This document shows, one piece after another, positions 46,457 to 58,455 of a stretch of DNA of 64,000 nucleotides. The notes beneath the pieces are model-generated. The model was not told where the DNA came from and searched no databases. It saw only the letters and a program-made list of their open reading frames with translations. The translations under genes were made by a program, and so were the position numbers. This DNA is from Mauremys mutica (lineage: Eukaryota > Chordata > Testudines > Geoemydidae): NCBI RefSeq assembly GCF_020497125.1, contig NC_059077.1, positions 19,538,840 to 19,602,839 on the forward strand. Direction: 5' to 3'. The stretch's first letter is position 1; the number at the start of each line of letters is the position of its first letter.

Positions 46457-48799
46457 TTTGAACTTGTTCTCCTCCCCTACCCAGCCCCTCACCTCAGATG
46501 TACCTTTTTTCCTCTCCACAACATAAATTTTCCATAGCAGAAACAAGATCCTCTGGGGTGAGCGGCCCAGGAGATAATCACATCTTTAGAGATTAGTCAC
46601 ACTTGACTGTATGTGCGGTTGGAATTATCCACCGATAACTGCTCTCCCTGTTGTGTTTCTCCAACACAATGTAAGATTTAGCTCTCTTTAACTATTGTGA
46701 TACTGAAGTTTAGATGTGTGTGAGTTGTCAGGTATTTTGTGCTAGGGGTTATGATAGGAGTAAAGACCACTCGGCTCATAGGTTGGTTCAATTCTTTTAT
46801 CCTAAATCAACTCTTTTTAAAAGTGAATGTAAGACTTAGAAATCTGTCATGTAATTACAATAGACTCTCAACATATTTAAAATTGCTTTTAAGGTAGGTT
46901 TCTAGCCCCCATGGTTACAGGTGACATGTAACTGTTCATAGTGTGGCGGCCCAATTTAAAGGTTTTGGGAGGCACGTGACCGCCCCACAGAGATTTTCAA
47001 GCTGTGGGCTCTGTCCCCCGAGAGGGGTGTGGAGGAAAATTTGAGGGGGTGAACAGCGATGTCAGGCAGCTTGGGCTGGCCCCACGTGGCGGGGTTTGGG
47101 GAGGGAGCACCACCTCTACCCCTGACTCACCTCAGTGGGCCTCCAGCCTGTCTGAGTTGGGGGGGTGCAGTCAAAAAATCTGGGGGTCACGTGACCCCAC
47201 GTGGACCCCCATGCATTGCGTCTGCCCATTCTTGCTGTGCTGTAACCACTAGATGACACTTGGCAACATTTGTGATCATTCTGAATGAGTCTCTGAATAC
47301 AATTCAAGTCCCTTTTGTAAAACTGAATATACTGGTGGATAGGTGCATAACAAAAACCTGAGTGTTCTATGAACAGGAAGAGTTCTAGATATCTATCTTA
47401 CTGCACATACAGTAGAGTACACTTATAGGGAACGCTGGTTCTGGGATTCTACCAAGAGCTTTGAGATATATAGGTTACATTTTCTGGCTCTCACTTATTC
47501 ATACTCTTGCTGATCTCTCTTAAAGAGATGTAATAGCTTGAAGATGCATGATTTTTCCTTGGAGAAGCTGTATTGATGAGTCCCTATCATGTCATCATCT
47601 TAATCAGTGTGTTTTAGCATTCTAGCCTAATGTCAATATCAGAATGACTTTGTCATCACATTTTGCTCTACTGTTAAGTGTGACCATTTTTGTGCAAGCC
47701 CAGAAGCCACTTTCTGCAAACTCACAGAAGGCAAATACAAATGGGGTGCAAATGCTCAAATTTTTAAAAACTATACACTTTGGCTGCAACTCTTTGTTGA
47801 AATGCTTCTGCAATATTTGCCCACCTCAACTAATTAGGAAGAATATCAAACACATTTTAAATATTAAACTGCTGGAGAAAATCTTTTATTTATAGCCTCT
47901 CATTCATTTCCCAACCTTCTCACATTTCTTTGTGGGAGAATAGATTTTAAACATCAGATATGATTGGTGGGATTAATTTTGTGCCTTATCTTTGTTCATT
48001 CTTATGTTCCAATAGTAAGAAGGAGGAGGTGTGTGCTTGCGTGTGTGAGAGAGAGACAATTTACCAGCATTTTAAAATGTGGGGCACTCAGCACAATTCA
48101 TTATTTCCTGTACCCTGAGTGCCAGGCTTTGGATCTGTTAAGAAATCAACCTCACATGTTGAGAAATATCCCTGATCCTCAACCAGTCTTTTACGAATCA
48201 CTCCCGGCTTTTAGCAATAGAAGATTTTATATCCTAGCAGTTTCCGTCCCAGCCTACAGCAGTAGAAGAGGCTGCACTTGTGAAGGGAAACACATTATCC
48301 TTTGACGCAAGGTGACAAGGTTAAAAAAATATAGCCTGCTAATCTAGGTTTAGATTTCTGGATGTTACATTTTCTAGCCCAGGTAATAATTGACCCAAAC
48401 TGAAAGTTTTGCACTCTGTAACGCGTGAAACCAATTACTAGGAAAACCCTCAAAACCAAAACTAATTCAAACCACAACAAGAAGCAAGGGAAAAAACCCC
48501 AGCAAAACAAACAACAAAATGCCCCAGCAGCTTTTTCGGGAGTGGCAGCCATACAGCTATGTGGCTGGAAGGTAGCCGGATCTTACAAGCTGAAGCAATA
48601 GTGGATCTGATTAGAACTTGGATGGGAGACCATCAAGGAAAAATCTCTGGTATTTGTGATTCAGTTGGAAGCACTGTTTCCTCTGAGATATTTCTAACTA
48701 AGGGCTCTGTATGGTATAAGGGAGTGCTGTTCTGCTGGAAGCCATGCAAATGGAGGCCCTGATCCTGCCTCTCATTCTTAAGATTTGAATTCCTGAAGC
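46457..48799. other. Unique DNA with a GC-rich stretch
   Basis: 46945-47225 is GC-rich with palindromic phrases (GGGGTCACGTGACCCC) and could be an old DNA-element remnant; terminal repeats are not clear. No coding signal. Confidence 0.3.
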
Positions 48800-48860
48800 A
48801 TCTACGGGTCCCACTGTGCCAGGGGCTGTACAAACACTGCCTCTCTTGTTATCAAAGACT
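48800..48860 (+). repeat. Dispersed old repeat (copy 2)
   Basis: It shows GGTCCCACTGTGCC and GGGGCTGTACAAACAC, the same phrases as at 24.8 and 59.5 kb. Confidence 0.45.
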
Positions 48861-48966
48861 TCCCATGGTACTTTTGGCAAAAGTAGGGGTATTCACTCCA
48901 GTGTTCCCCTGAGTAATTTCCAGTTTCGGTGATTAATATCTGGCTGCTTACTATTAATTACACTTA

Positions 48967-49906
48967 CCGTATTTATCGGCGTATAACACGCACAGGCGTA
49001 TAACACGCACCTTCATTTTAAGGGGGAAATTTCAGGAAAAAAACTTAAATTTCAAATAAAGGACTTTGAAGCAAAATAAGGGTAGCTCAGAACTTGTTTT
49101 ATTAATATTATTACCACTTATAAGGTAAATAAGGTTCACGGGGAGGGGGGCTCGGGCCGGGCCGCTCGGGAGGGGGACGGGGGCTCGGGCCGGGTCGGGC
49201 CACGCCGCTGGGGAGGGGGGCAGGGGCTAGGGCCGCTCGGGGGGGAGGGGGGACGGGATCTCGGGCCGCTCGGGAGGGGGTCGGGGACTAAGGCCGCTCG
49301 GGGGCTCGGGCCGGGCCGGGCCGCGCCGCTCGGGAGGGGGGCGGGGGCTAGGGCGGTGCTCCGCGGGTTAGGGCCGCTCGGGGGGGGGGGGGGGCCGGGG
49401 ACGGGGGGACGGGCCGCAGGGGCGGGGGGCGGGGGCTAAGGCGGCTCTGGCCCGTCCGCTCGGGAGGGGGGCGGGGGCTAGGGCCAGGGCCGCTCGGGGG
49501 GTGGGCGGGAGGACGGGGTCTCGGGCCGCTCTGGAGGGGCGCGGGGGCTAAGGCAGCTCGGGCCGGGCCGCTCGGGAGGGGGCTAGGGCCGGGCCGCGCC
49601 GCTCGGGAGGTGGGGGCTCGCGCAGGCCGGGGCTCGGGGCTCAGGCCCCGCCGCTGGGGGGGGGGGAGAGGGCGGGGGCTCGGGCCGCTGGGGGGGGGGC
49701 TAGGGCCGCGCTGCTCGGGAGTGGGGCAGGGGCTAGGGCGCCGCTCCGCGCCGCTGGGGGGGGGGGCGGCGCTTTTCTTTTCTGCCTGGGGCGGCAGAAA
49801 TCCTAGAGCCGGCCCTGTTAAGGTTATATCGGCGTATAACACGCACACATCATTTGCCCCCTATTTTCAGGGGAAAAAAGTGCGTGTTATACGCCGATAA
49901 ATACGG
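48967..49906. mobile_element. TA-flanked mariner-like element, host of a G-rich insert
   Basis: The ends CCGTATTTATCGGCGTATAA and its exact inverted counterpart lie inside TA flanks (48965-48966 and 49907-49908). An internal copy of GGCGTATAACACGCAC occurs at 48995. About 260 bp remain after removing the insert at 49137-49817, so this is a MITE. No transposase ORF. Confidence 0.82.
49137..49817. mobile_element. Extremely G-rich hAT-like insert
   Basis: The right end CCTAGAGCCGGCCCTG matches the terminal repeat of the 16.1 and 33.9 kb elements. The flanks ATAAGGTT (49129-49136) and TTAAGGTT (49818-49825) match 7 of 8, a hAT-size duplication. The left end (CACGGGGAGG) is degraded or replaced. 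The body is an irregular tandem array of GGGCCGCTCGGGAGGGGG-type units with runs of up to 14 G. ORFs here are composition artefacts. Confidence 0.75.
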
Positions 49907-49908
49907 TA

Positions 49909-52900
49909 CATTTTCTATTGCACACCATGTTCTTCACTTCCTGTCCTACATGTTTGTTTTGCTCATGTTTATTGTTTACTAAAAGTAAAGCTATTACTTT
50001 CCCACCACACTAGCAGCTGTACCTCATTGGTAAATGGAGTGATTCCTTTACATACACAGTTTCCCTGCTGCTTTAAGATCCTTGGGAATGAAAGGTGCTG
50101 TTTAAATATAAGATAATTATTCTAATTAGTAAAGCTGGGAAATGCATTCATAGGTACAGTCAGTCAGGCTCATGCGTGTATTCTCTAACAGTGTTAAAAC
50201 ACTGGCTGTGGATAACTGTCTCTGAAAAATGTTTTGCCCTTTTTGGAGGGGGAGGACCGGAGCATCAGCAAACTGCAGCTGAAACTGGCAACCATGTTTT
50301 CCTAGCCGGGCTGTTGTTCCACATGATTCCTGCATTAGAATGCTGAGGATATTCCTAGATTAGAAACTCAGCAGCTGAATTTCTGTGGGTGCAGAATCTG
50401 AGTACTCTCAGCTCTGGAAATGTTAATAATTATAATTAATGATAAAATCACAGTCCATTCTGGGTCAAATTATTATGACCCCGCTAGACACAGAACAGAG
50501 GGGGATGAAGACGGACTATTCTGCCAAGTATGAGACAGCTTTTTCCTTTGGTCTAGTATCTTGATTAACAATGTTCAGTCTGAGAGATTGGAACTGACAA
50601 CTAACAGCCCAGTGTCCTGTTCTTAATTCTTCTGCTCCTTGTCCTGGGTTTATCCAGGTCCAAAATGGCTTGTAGGGCACTTTGAGATCTATGGTGAGAA
50701 CTAGGGATTATTACACTCTAAGGGCCAAATGCTGCTCAGCTGCAGCCCCCATTGACTTCATTAGGGGCTGCAGCTATATAACTGAGAGCCGAACTCACTC
50801 CTCAGGGCCAAATTCAGAGGTGAGGAGCCAGGTGGTGTAAGTTACATGTCAGCATGTGGGTGTAATGGAGTCTAAGCTGGAGTAACATGCCAATGGGACA
50901 CAGGAGAGGGATGTAGCAGGCCAGGCAGCTGGCAGGAGGGTACAAGCAGGTACATATTAAAGTAGCATCTCCCCATCCACCCCCAGCTTTAACTCTCACC
51001 TCCTTCCAGCACCTCAGCATGACCAATTACACCAGTCAGGCTCCCTCACACTGAGATGCCCTCATCAACCTATAATCAAGGTGTACACACCAGCCTTGCA
51101 CTGGTTTAAATAAAGGGGCAATTTTAAACTGTTATTTTGGTTTAAACTCTTTTTTTGGTTCCGTGTAAGTAAATTAAGAACACGTTTAAGCTAAACCGAA
51201 ATAAACCACTCCGAACCCGAAATCAGAGGGCCCACGCAGGGCGTTTGCACTGGTTGAACTACGTTGGTGCTGGATGGGGGTAGATAACTCCCTTCCACAT
51301 CTCCACTGTATTTGCCCCTGACATGATTCATGCAGATTGACTTCATAAAACAATGAAGGGGTAGCAGGACGCTGCGAAGTGCAGCCAATGGGAAGTCACC
51401 CATGGAAGTGGCCAGGATTGCCCTGGGGTCTGGAAGGTGAGAACTTCAGGGAGCCGTTGAAGCGCTTCTTGACCAGGCTTGGATGACTGGCAGCTGTAGA
51501 AAGAGCAGCCACCTGGAGTCCTGGAAAGGAGCCAAGATGGCAGATGTTTGGACCTGTCTCCCTCCTGTTGGCCAAGTGATGGGAACCAATTGGTAAAATA
51601 ACACGGGATGTGAAAATGAATCCTTTCAGGTCTAATTAAGAAGGGTCAGGCGGGGGTTTGGAGGACACTGATCTTCGTGCAGGCCTAGATTCTAATGCCT
51701 GACATTTTGCACTGCAAAATTCATCCAGTTAGGGGCCTGATCCGGCAATGGTTACTCAGGTGAGTAATCCCAAAAACTCAGTAATCCCAACTGATTCCTT
51801 ATGGGATTGCCTCGTATGATGGGAATGGGAGTGATCATGTGCATGAAGGTTTGCATAGAGCAATCCAGGGAAAAGAGGGATTTAAAAAAATGCTCCATTA
51901 ATACATGTATTTTAAAAGGAGAGTAAATGGGGCTGAGAATAGATCATAAGAGGCTGGAGGATGAAAGGATTTGCTCAGCTTGGCTGTGGGAGGTGGTGCA
52001 AATGAACAGTAGGTGAATTAAGGGGAGGAGGAACTATCATGAGTGTTCAGGGTGAAGGTGGTGGGGGTAAAGGTGTACACCAGTGAGTCCCTTTCCAGAA
52101 AGCTCTGCAAAGCATAGGGCTGTTCCCTGGTACACAGCAGAGACTTTCAGATCCTGCATCTTACTTGAATCCTGAGGCAGATGAGCTGATTCACCCGCTT
52201 TAATGAAAGGAACCTTTTGGTTTTCTGGAAATGATCATGTTTTACGGTGCTCTTTAGTTATGCAACAGACAGGACAAAATCCCCCTGAAGTGTAACTTTG
52301 AGGGCAGTGATGGCATGCAGCCGCTACCGCTGTGCTCGCCCCAGTCTTAGCTTTAAAATCAAAGCCCCCCACAGCCTTTAGGGCACAACAGCTTCTTTTG
52401 CTTTCTGTAAATTCTGTAACTGATGACTCTGATGAGCACAAATTCCCTGTGGAAAATAAACTGTTTCTGGGTTATTGACAGTGCTGTTCAAGAAGGGGGC
52501 AGGCTGAGATACTTAGGGCAAAATTCTGGGCTCTTTGCACTGAGTGAGACATTAGCCATTGATTTCAATGGGGCTACAATTTCACTCGCAGAATTTGAGG
52601 TGGTTTTTTGTTAGGAGAATACATTAAAAATAAACGTAGGGTTCATTTTCCCTGCATGTCCAAAACATCTGGGGATTATTCCTCTTGAACATTTTACTCT
52701 TGAGCTGTAAATTCAGAAAAAAAAAATCTGACTGTGAATCATTTTTAATTATCCATTAACCCCAGATCCCCGGTAAGTTGTAGGTGTAGAACTTGCAACT
52801 CCTCTGAAAAGCAAAAGAGAGGGTGTCATTGTTTTACATGAAGGAGTCTTTGTTCAGGAAGTTCAGAGCTTTTGGGGTGAGAACCCCTTTGAAGACAATT

Positions 52901-53412
52901 CCTCTAGAGGGCTCAGGAGTGCACCGCTGCTGCCAGGATGTTTGCACTCATGTTTTTTGTTAAGCTGACAGGCAAAGTTGAAAGCTCATCGAGCTGTGTA
53001 GCGTCGACATCAGATACAAGGGATGCAAAGGAAGGTTCTGCACTCAAAGCTGCTAAAGAGGAATCTGTTAGATTGAGTACCTTTCTGTAGTGGCGGTAAA
53101 AACGGCCCTGAGAGTGCAGGGGGCTGGAGTGCTGGGGGCTGAACATTTTTACATTGACAGTGTGTAACGCTTGTCGTCATGAAATATCCCAGGGCACGTT
53201 GGAAGCTATGGACGCTACCGTCTCAGGTACGGAGCATCCCCTTGGATACAGTGGGTGCCTTCAACTCCCAGCATGTTCATGGCATGACAAGGCAGTCCTT
53301 ATTCAGTCAAAACTGCAGTCCTTATTGAGTAATGCATAAAGTCTGCAAGAGTTATCTCTATATACACACAGGAATAACATCAGCAACCTCATTAGTGGAA
53401 AGGGGATAATAT
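49909..53412. other. Old DNA with scattered palindromic-repeat scraps
   Basis: 50715-50830 (AGGGCCAAATGCTG, CCCATTGACTTCATTAGG, AGGGCCAAATTCAGAG), 51725-51790 (GGGGCCTGATCCGGC, ACTCAGGTGAGTAATCCC) and 52510-52590 (GGGCAAAATTCTGGGC, CATTGATTTCAATGGGG) belong to one family. 51100-51250 has several GGTTTAAAC phrases. No gene recognised. Confidence 0.4.
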
Positions 53413-53492
53413 AGGCCCAGACTTCTAAAGGTATTTAGGCATTGCAACTCTGAGCACAGGAGCATCGAAATACCTCTAAAAATCTGGGCCCA
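53413..53492. repeat. Short palindromic MITE remnant
   Basis: GGCCCAGACTTCTAAAGGTA pairs with TACCTCTAAAAATCTGGGCC. It is the same family as 36711-36901, reduced to 80 bp. Confidence 0.7.
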
Positions 53493-55173
53493 AGTATTTA
53501 AAAACATGTCCTGCAACAGGTTTAGAAGAGATGAAGGAGAATACCACACCTGCAGATGGAATGTGATTACCCAAACTGGATTTTAGCCTGGACATTAGGG
53601 CTATCACTCCTACTTGTGCAAAAAGTTGCATAGGATCTTTAGATAGGCATAAGTAACCAGCATGGTGTATGTAGCTATAAAATTGCAATGTCTTTTTGTG
53701 TGTGTACTGCACACACGTTGAACTTTCTGAGAACTCTCCCTATGTGCAGAGTCCAGCAGCCATTTTGTTCTCAGAGTGGCTGCAACCTGTAACACGGGAG
53801 AAAAACACACTGTATTCTCTCTCTTTCTCTCATGGGCTTTTTCTCTTATTCTTCTTGTTTTCTCTAACCTCAAAAGTATACTGGAAGCATGTGGTTTCTC
53901 CTAGCACAGGAACACACAAAAGTCAATGCCCTTTATTTGTTGTCTAGTCTAAAAGATGGCACTTCCAGAAGCTTAGTTCTCCCAGCAACAGGGCTTTGCT
54001 CTGACTAAGTACTGAACCAAGGAGTGACCTGATGAATCACTAGAACAGCAGCCTTGGATTTTCCTTGGCAGTCTGTCACCCAAGCGCTGGCCAGACTCAA
54101 GTCCTCTTACCCTGTGAAAAGTGTCTGAATTCACTTCTCAAAGCTTCCTGTGTTTCCCTGTAGTAATCATAGCTGAACCTCACAATTCCTGCTGCTGTAA
54201 CATCCTCACCCCCTTCTTCAAATTCTGTTTACCTGTCACAGTTCTGTTAGAAGTTCTGCTCTTTTTCCTTGAAGTGATAATTGCAATATCTCCTTAGCCA
54301 CACTGAGGCAGAACCCACTGTCAGAGCTGTCAAATCAATAGTCATTGTGAGATTCTTTACCCAGAGTACATGTTGCAGTTCTTAGGAGATCCATACATCA
54401 GACCTAATCCAGTGATCAAAGAGGTGCTACAGACTTTCTCTCTGATTCTAGCTGTTTTGTTTGTAATAGAAGGGAGGGAATTGTGCTGAAAAACATCCCT
54501 TTCCTCATCTCCTCTCCACTTCTGGGGAAGTCTAGTAATTATTTGTGTATGCTGCAGGGAACAAAGTACTTCTCACATACATATTCCTGCTTTGCCTTCT
54601 CCCTTGTCCTCTCTTAACTCATGGGGAGTATCTCAACAATGAAGGGAGAACTGCACAAAAAGAAAAGGCCCCATTTCTCAGCCACCTATTGCCCATATGT
54701 CATCAAGTCCTCTTTTGAGTTGCTTGGTTCCCCACTCTTGCCATATGCATTCAGCAGAGGGTGGAGCACTGGAAGGACTGAGGCAAAGGAGGCCTCCTCA
54801 CATAACCTATAAGTAGAGGGTGACTTCAGAGCCCCTTCATTTATGTTATTGTCTCACAGGTATCTAAAGGAGCTCAAGAGACACTGTCCCAGACTGCTAG
54901 AGAGCTTCGGTACTGGATGGAGTTGGATCCAGGACCATTTCCTATTAAGTGACAAGGTAATATCTTAGAGACTCAGTCTGCTGTCATGAGTTCATATCCT
55001 CCTGCTCTTTCACTCTCTGCCTCCTCTCTAAACTTTCTCTTCAATTCTTTGCAGTTGGGGGTTTGCTATTTCATTGTGCTGCTCCAACTCCCTGGAATTC
55101 TTTGACCTGCTTTTCCTGCTTTCTCCATAGAGGATCCTACCATGTTTTGAGGGAGGAGATACAAGGAATTAGT
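53493..55173. other. Unique DNA with one exon candidate
   Basis: 54860-54956 is bounded by TTATTGTCTCACAG and by GACAAG then GTAATA, with one frame open for 32 codons (YLKELKRHCPRLLES...). I do not recognise it, and it may be chance. Elsewhere nothing was seen. Confidence 0.3.
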
Positions 55174-55181
55174 GTTGAATG

Positions 55182-55716
55182 CAGAGCCGGTGCAAGGATG
55201 TTTAGTGCCCTAGGCGAAACTTCCACCTTGCGCCCCCCCACCCGCGGCAGCTCCGCCCTGAGGCATCCCCCCCCCGCCCCAGCTCACCCCTGCTCCGCTT
55301 AGGTGCCGCAAGCCTGGCAGGTGGGAGAAGTGAAGCAGCTCACCCCTGCCCCGCCTCCTCCCCGAGCACGCCGTGGCTGCTTCACTTCTCCCGCCTCCCA
55401 GGCTTGCGCCGCCAATCAGATTAGGTGCCACAAGCCTGGGAGGTGGCAGAAGTGAAGCAGCCATGGCGTGCTCGGGGAGGAGGAGGGGCAGGGGTGAGCT
55501 GGGGCGGGGAGTTCCTCTGTGTGCCACCTCCCCCTTACTTGCTGCAGGTGGCCCTCCCCGCGCTCCCTTGCCCCAGATCCCTCCACCTAAATGCCGGCGG
55601 CAACTGGGGCGTCCGAAGATCCAGCCGCCGCGGTCGCAGCCGAAGAAAATGGCGCCCCCCAAATCCCAGTGCCCTAGGTGACCGCCTAGGTTGCCTAAAT
55701 GGTTGCACCGGCCCTG
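55182..55716. mobile_element. hAT-like palindromic element, 535 bp
   Basis: The ends CAGAGCCGGTGCAAGG and GGTTGCACCGGCCCTG are inverted repeats with mismatches. The flanks GTTGAATG (55174-55181) and GTTGAGTG (55717-55724) match 7 of 8. Two further inner arms, about 55302-55415 and 55424-55505, are inverted copies (GAAGTGAAGCAG against CTGCTTCACTTC and so on). The CCTAGGCGAAAC/GTGCCCTAGG blocks also mirror. ORFs on both strands come from the palindrome. Confidence 0.83.
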
Positions 55717-55744
55717 GTTGAGTGGACCTTTTCCCCCTCCCAGG

Positions 55745-56130
55745 TTCTGATCTCACTATCAGAGTTGGATGGGAAATCGTTTTTGAATTTCAAAAATGTT
55801 TCCCATTCTGCATTGGAATGCAACCAAGACCTCTCAAAAATTTCATGAAAAATGAAGGCAAGCGAGTGTGAGAGCACCACTCCAGAATAGCCAACAGCCC
55901 ATGATTAGGGCCCTCACCTGGGATCTGAGGGCCCTAACCGCTGAGCTATTGACTATTGTGGAATGGATCTCTCTCTCGTTTTGACCGGAAATTCCATCTT
56001 AGACCTGAGCGAGCTTCCCGACAAAATTTTTGTCAAAACTGATATGTTTCTGAGAAAAGTTTTGGTTTCAGTGAATCTGGATTTTCAGACAAAAAAAGCA
56101 TTTTGGCAAAAAATTCCTGACCAGCTCTAT
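55745..56130 (-). repeat. Old SINE-like composite
   Basis: On the minus strand a tRNA-like head (ATAGCTCAGCGGTTAGGGCC) near 55925-55948 is followed by a body rich in TTTCATGAAATTTTTGAGAG. A separate part at 55980-56130 ends GGTCAGGAATTTTTTGCC. Strongly diverged, and the family is not certain. Confidence 0.45.
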
Positions 56131-56221
56131 TCACTGTAGCTATGCATTCAAACAACACCAAAAATAGTGGTACTTAGGCGAACCCAAATAAAGTCAGCTG
56201 TCCTTCTATTTGTATTTGTGT

Positions 56222-56360
56222 TCACGCTTTTCACTGACTTTTTAATGCACTTGGTCCTGCTAGTGAAGTCAGGGGGCTGGACTCGATGACTTTTCGGGGT
56301 CCCTTCCAGTTCTCTGAGATAGGTATAGCTCCATATATTATTATTATTATTATTTATTTA
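56222..56360 (+). mobile_element. 5'-truncated tRNA-SINE copy
   Basis: TTGGTCCTGCTAGTGAAG, GGGGGCTGGACTCGATGAC and GGTCCCTTCCAGTTCTC correspond to the minus-strand 3' half of the SINE at 29885-30071. A TTATTATTATTATTA tail follows. The A and B boxes are absent. Confidence 0.8.
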
Positions 56361-57969
56361 GCGAACCATTTATGGGGCCAAAATCCCACAAAGTCTGAGA
56401 TCCTCATTGTAATTCTGTGAACCAGGAATTGAAATTCCATGAGGAAACCAGATCCCTGCAGCATTAAAAAGCCCATAAAAACATAAACACAAATACAAAT
56501 AAACCCAAATATTAAGACTAACACAAATAGAAGATCCCCAGGGACAGCCAAACCATCTTTAGCTTCAACTGAGTCATTCCTCGCTCTACATCTCTCCTTA
56601 AGATCTTTCCTTTTCAGTTTGTGTCAGGCTCTTTCTCTTTGATGCTCTATACCAGGGATGCTACATTAAAAGAGTACTGTATGGGGGAAAAACAAATTGC
56701 ACAAAGCACAAATTACTACTGCGGTGGGTTTGACTCATCTGTATGACTAATGGAATACACTGCAATTACTGTCGCAGTTTCAGAGGGACGTCTCTTAACA
56801 TTTTAACATCTGTTTGAGAGAGAGAAAAAGAGAACATTAAAAGTAACATCTTGCATGTGAAGCAAAATGAAGCTAAATGTTGATAATGAGGAAACTGGAA
56901 CTGACAAAGTAAAACACAGCTGCTATAGTTGCAATCAGCTGTGTGCATGTATGTATATAATCCAGAACTGTTCAGCAGAGGAAAAACATAGGTTCATCCT
57001 TTTCTAGCTAAAATACCCAAGGGGCAGAAAAAAAAATGCTATTGGCCCTCATAGCTTAATGTTTGTTCTCCCTCTACCCTGTTAGCTCTTTGCAGTCTCT
57101 GAATTCCTCCAGGATTCTGTCCGAAGGGCAACTCTACCCACATTTCTGATGGAGTACCCAAAAAGTACTCAACCCAGGCCCAATGGAACCGTTAGTTTGA
57201 TGTTATCCGTTTGCTAATTAAAACCCTATTTTGTGCAGCCTGGTATCAAAATAATAATAAATCGCTTGAACTGTGAGGGAGGTTGGAAAAAGGGAATGTA
57301 GTGTTCTGGGGTTTTTAGATAGCACTGTAGGTCAAGTAGCGTGGGTGGTGGCAGCAGAGGCACTGATGAACCAGGCAGAGTACAAACTCACCTGAAACCA
57401 TTGGATAGGTATTCTGCCTGGTTCTTCCAAGCTTCTGCTGCTGCTATCCATGTTACGACAGCTACACTGCTGTTTATGCTCCTGCTTGTTCAATGAGAGC
57501 TAGCACCAGTATGTTCACATGAGCAGGGGAATCACACCCCAAGCTCATAGTGCAGATGTAGCCAAAGGCTCATGGAAAGGGATGTCACGTACAGGATGAG
57601 TGATCATGGCAGTGGTAGGCACACAGTTTATTAGGTATGTTTGTTACTGTGTTTAACATTAAAAGCTAAATTCCCTTTCTCCTCCCTTTCTCCACAATTC
57701 AAATGATTTATTATTATTTTGACCCTGAGAGACACAGACTAGACATAGCCTTTGTCTGCGTACAACAGATTGTGTTCTCTTTGGGACTGTGCCTGTGCCT
57801 TCATGAGTATTTGGAAAATGCCTCATGGATCAGAGCCGGGGGTCGAGCACCCCCCCGCCCCGGCAGTTTGGAAAGTCGGTGCCTGTGGCCTGAGAGACAC
57901 AGATGTGATTCCAAACTTCTGCAAAGTTCATGGTGTTTGTGGATCCAGAGGTTTTCATTCAGACCAGTA
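56361..57969. other. Unique DNA with one possible repeat
   Basis: 57830-57890 (GAGCCGGGGGTCGAGCACCC, then AAAGTCGGTGCCTGTGG) looks like part of an interspersed repeat, unassigned. The remainder shows no genes. Confidence 0.3.
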
Positions 57970-58455
57970 GCAAGGATGCGTGGCCTCCCTCAGAGACAGA
58001 CCAGAAGGGACCACAACCCACTCCTTGCTGCAGAGCTAGGAAAGCCACACTCACCATGCTGGAAGCTGAGGGTTGGGACAGGAAGCAGAAGTACAAAAGC
58101 CGGGCCCTGCAGCTCAGGTGGGCTGGAGCTACTGAGGGAGACAGATGCTTCTCCCCCACTGCTGGAGCAGGATGTCGAGGAAGAGCTTCTGGGGCTTCCA
58201 CCTGAGGACTGGCCAGAGCTTCCAGAGCTGCCACTGAACTGAGATGCCGAGGAGCTGCTGGTGCTACTGCCAGAGGACTGGCCAGTGATCCTAGGGCTGC
58301 CAGCCAATCGAGACACCGATGAGTGGCTGGGGCAACCGGTGACCATTGATCCTGAGGAGACGGAGGATCGCTACTGTACAGAGGTACAAAACCCCGGGGA
58401 GGTAGGAAGTAGTCCAGAGCAAACTAGACAACAAGTTGGTTGGGCCTTAGCCTGA
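57970..58455 (+). pseudogene. Degenerate ORF with acidic Leu-rich 23-24-residue repeats
   Basis: The frame runs from 57703 to 58242, hits a TGA, and stays open in the same frame to 58455. Around the stop, two adjacent units (58171-58242 and 58243-58311) encode D-V/A-EE-LL-LP-EDWP-LP, so the protein had a short tandem repeat. A weaker third unit follows (DTDEWLGQP). The start and function are unknown; a retroelement Gag is possible. Confidence 0.4.

Noticed and set aside
46945..47225. CpG-island promoter
   Set aside because: GC-rich but few CpGs and palindromic phrases more like a decayed DNA element; no gene downstream.
49348..49900. Pro-rich and Gly-rich ORFs in the G-rich block
   Set aside because: Pure composition effect of the G-rich tandem array in an hAT-like insert.
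51100..51250. MITE with GGTTTAAAC phrases
   Set aside because: Repeated phrases are both direct and inverted and no consistent ends or duplication could be found.
55210..55681. ORFs on both strands starting MAASLLPPPRL
   Set aside because: Mirror readings of an inner palindrome in a MITE.
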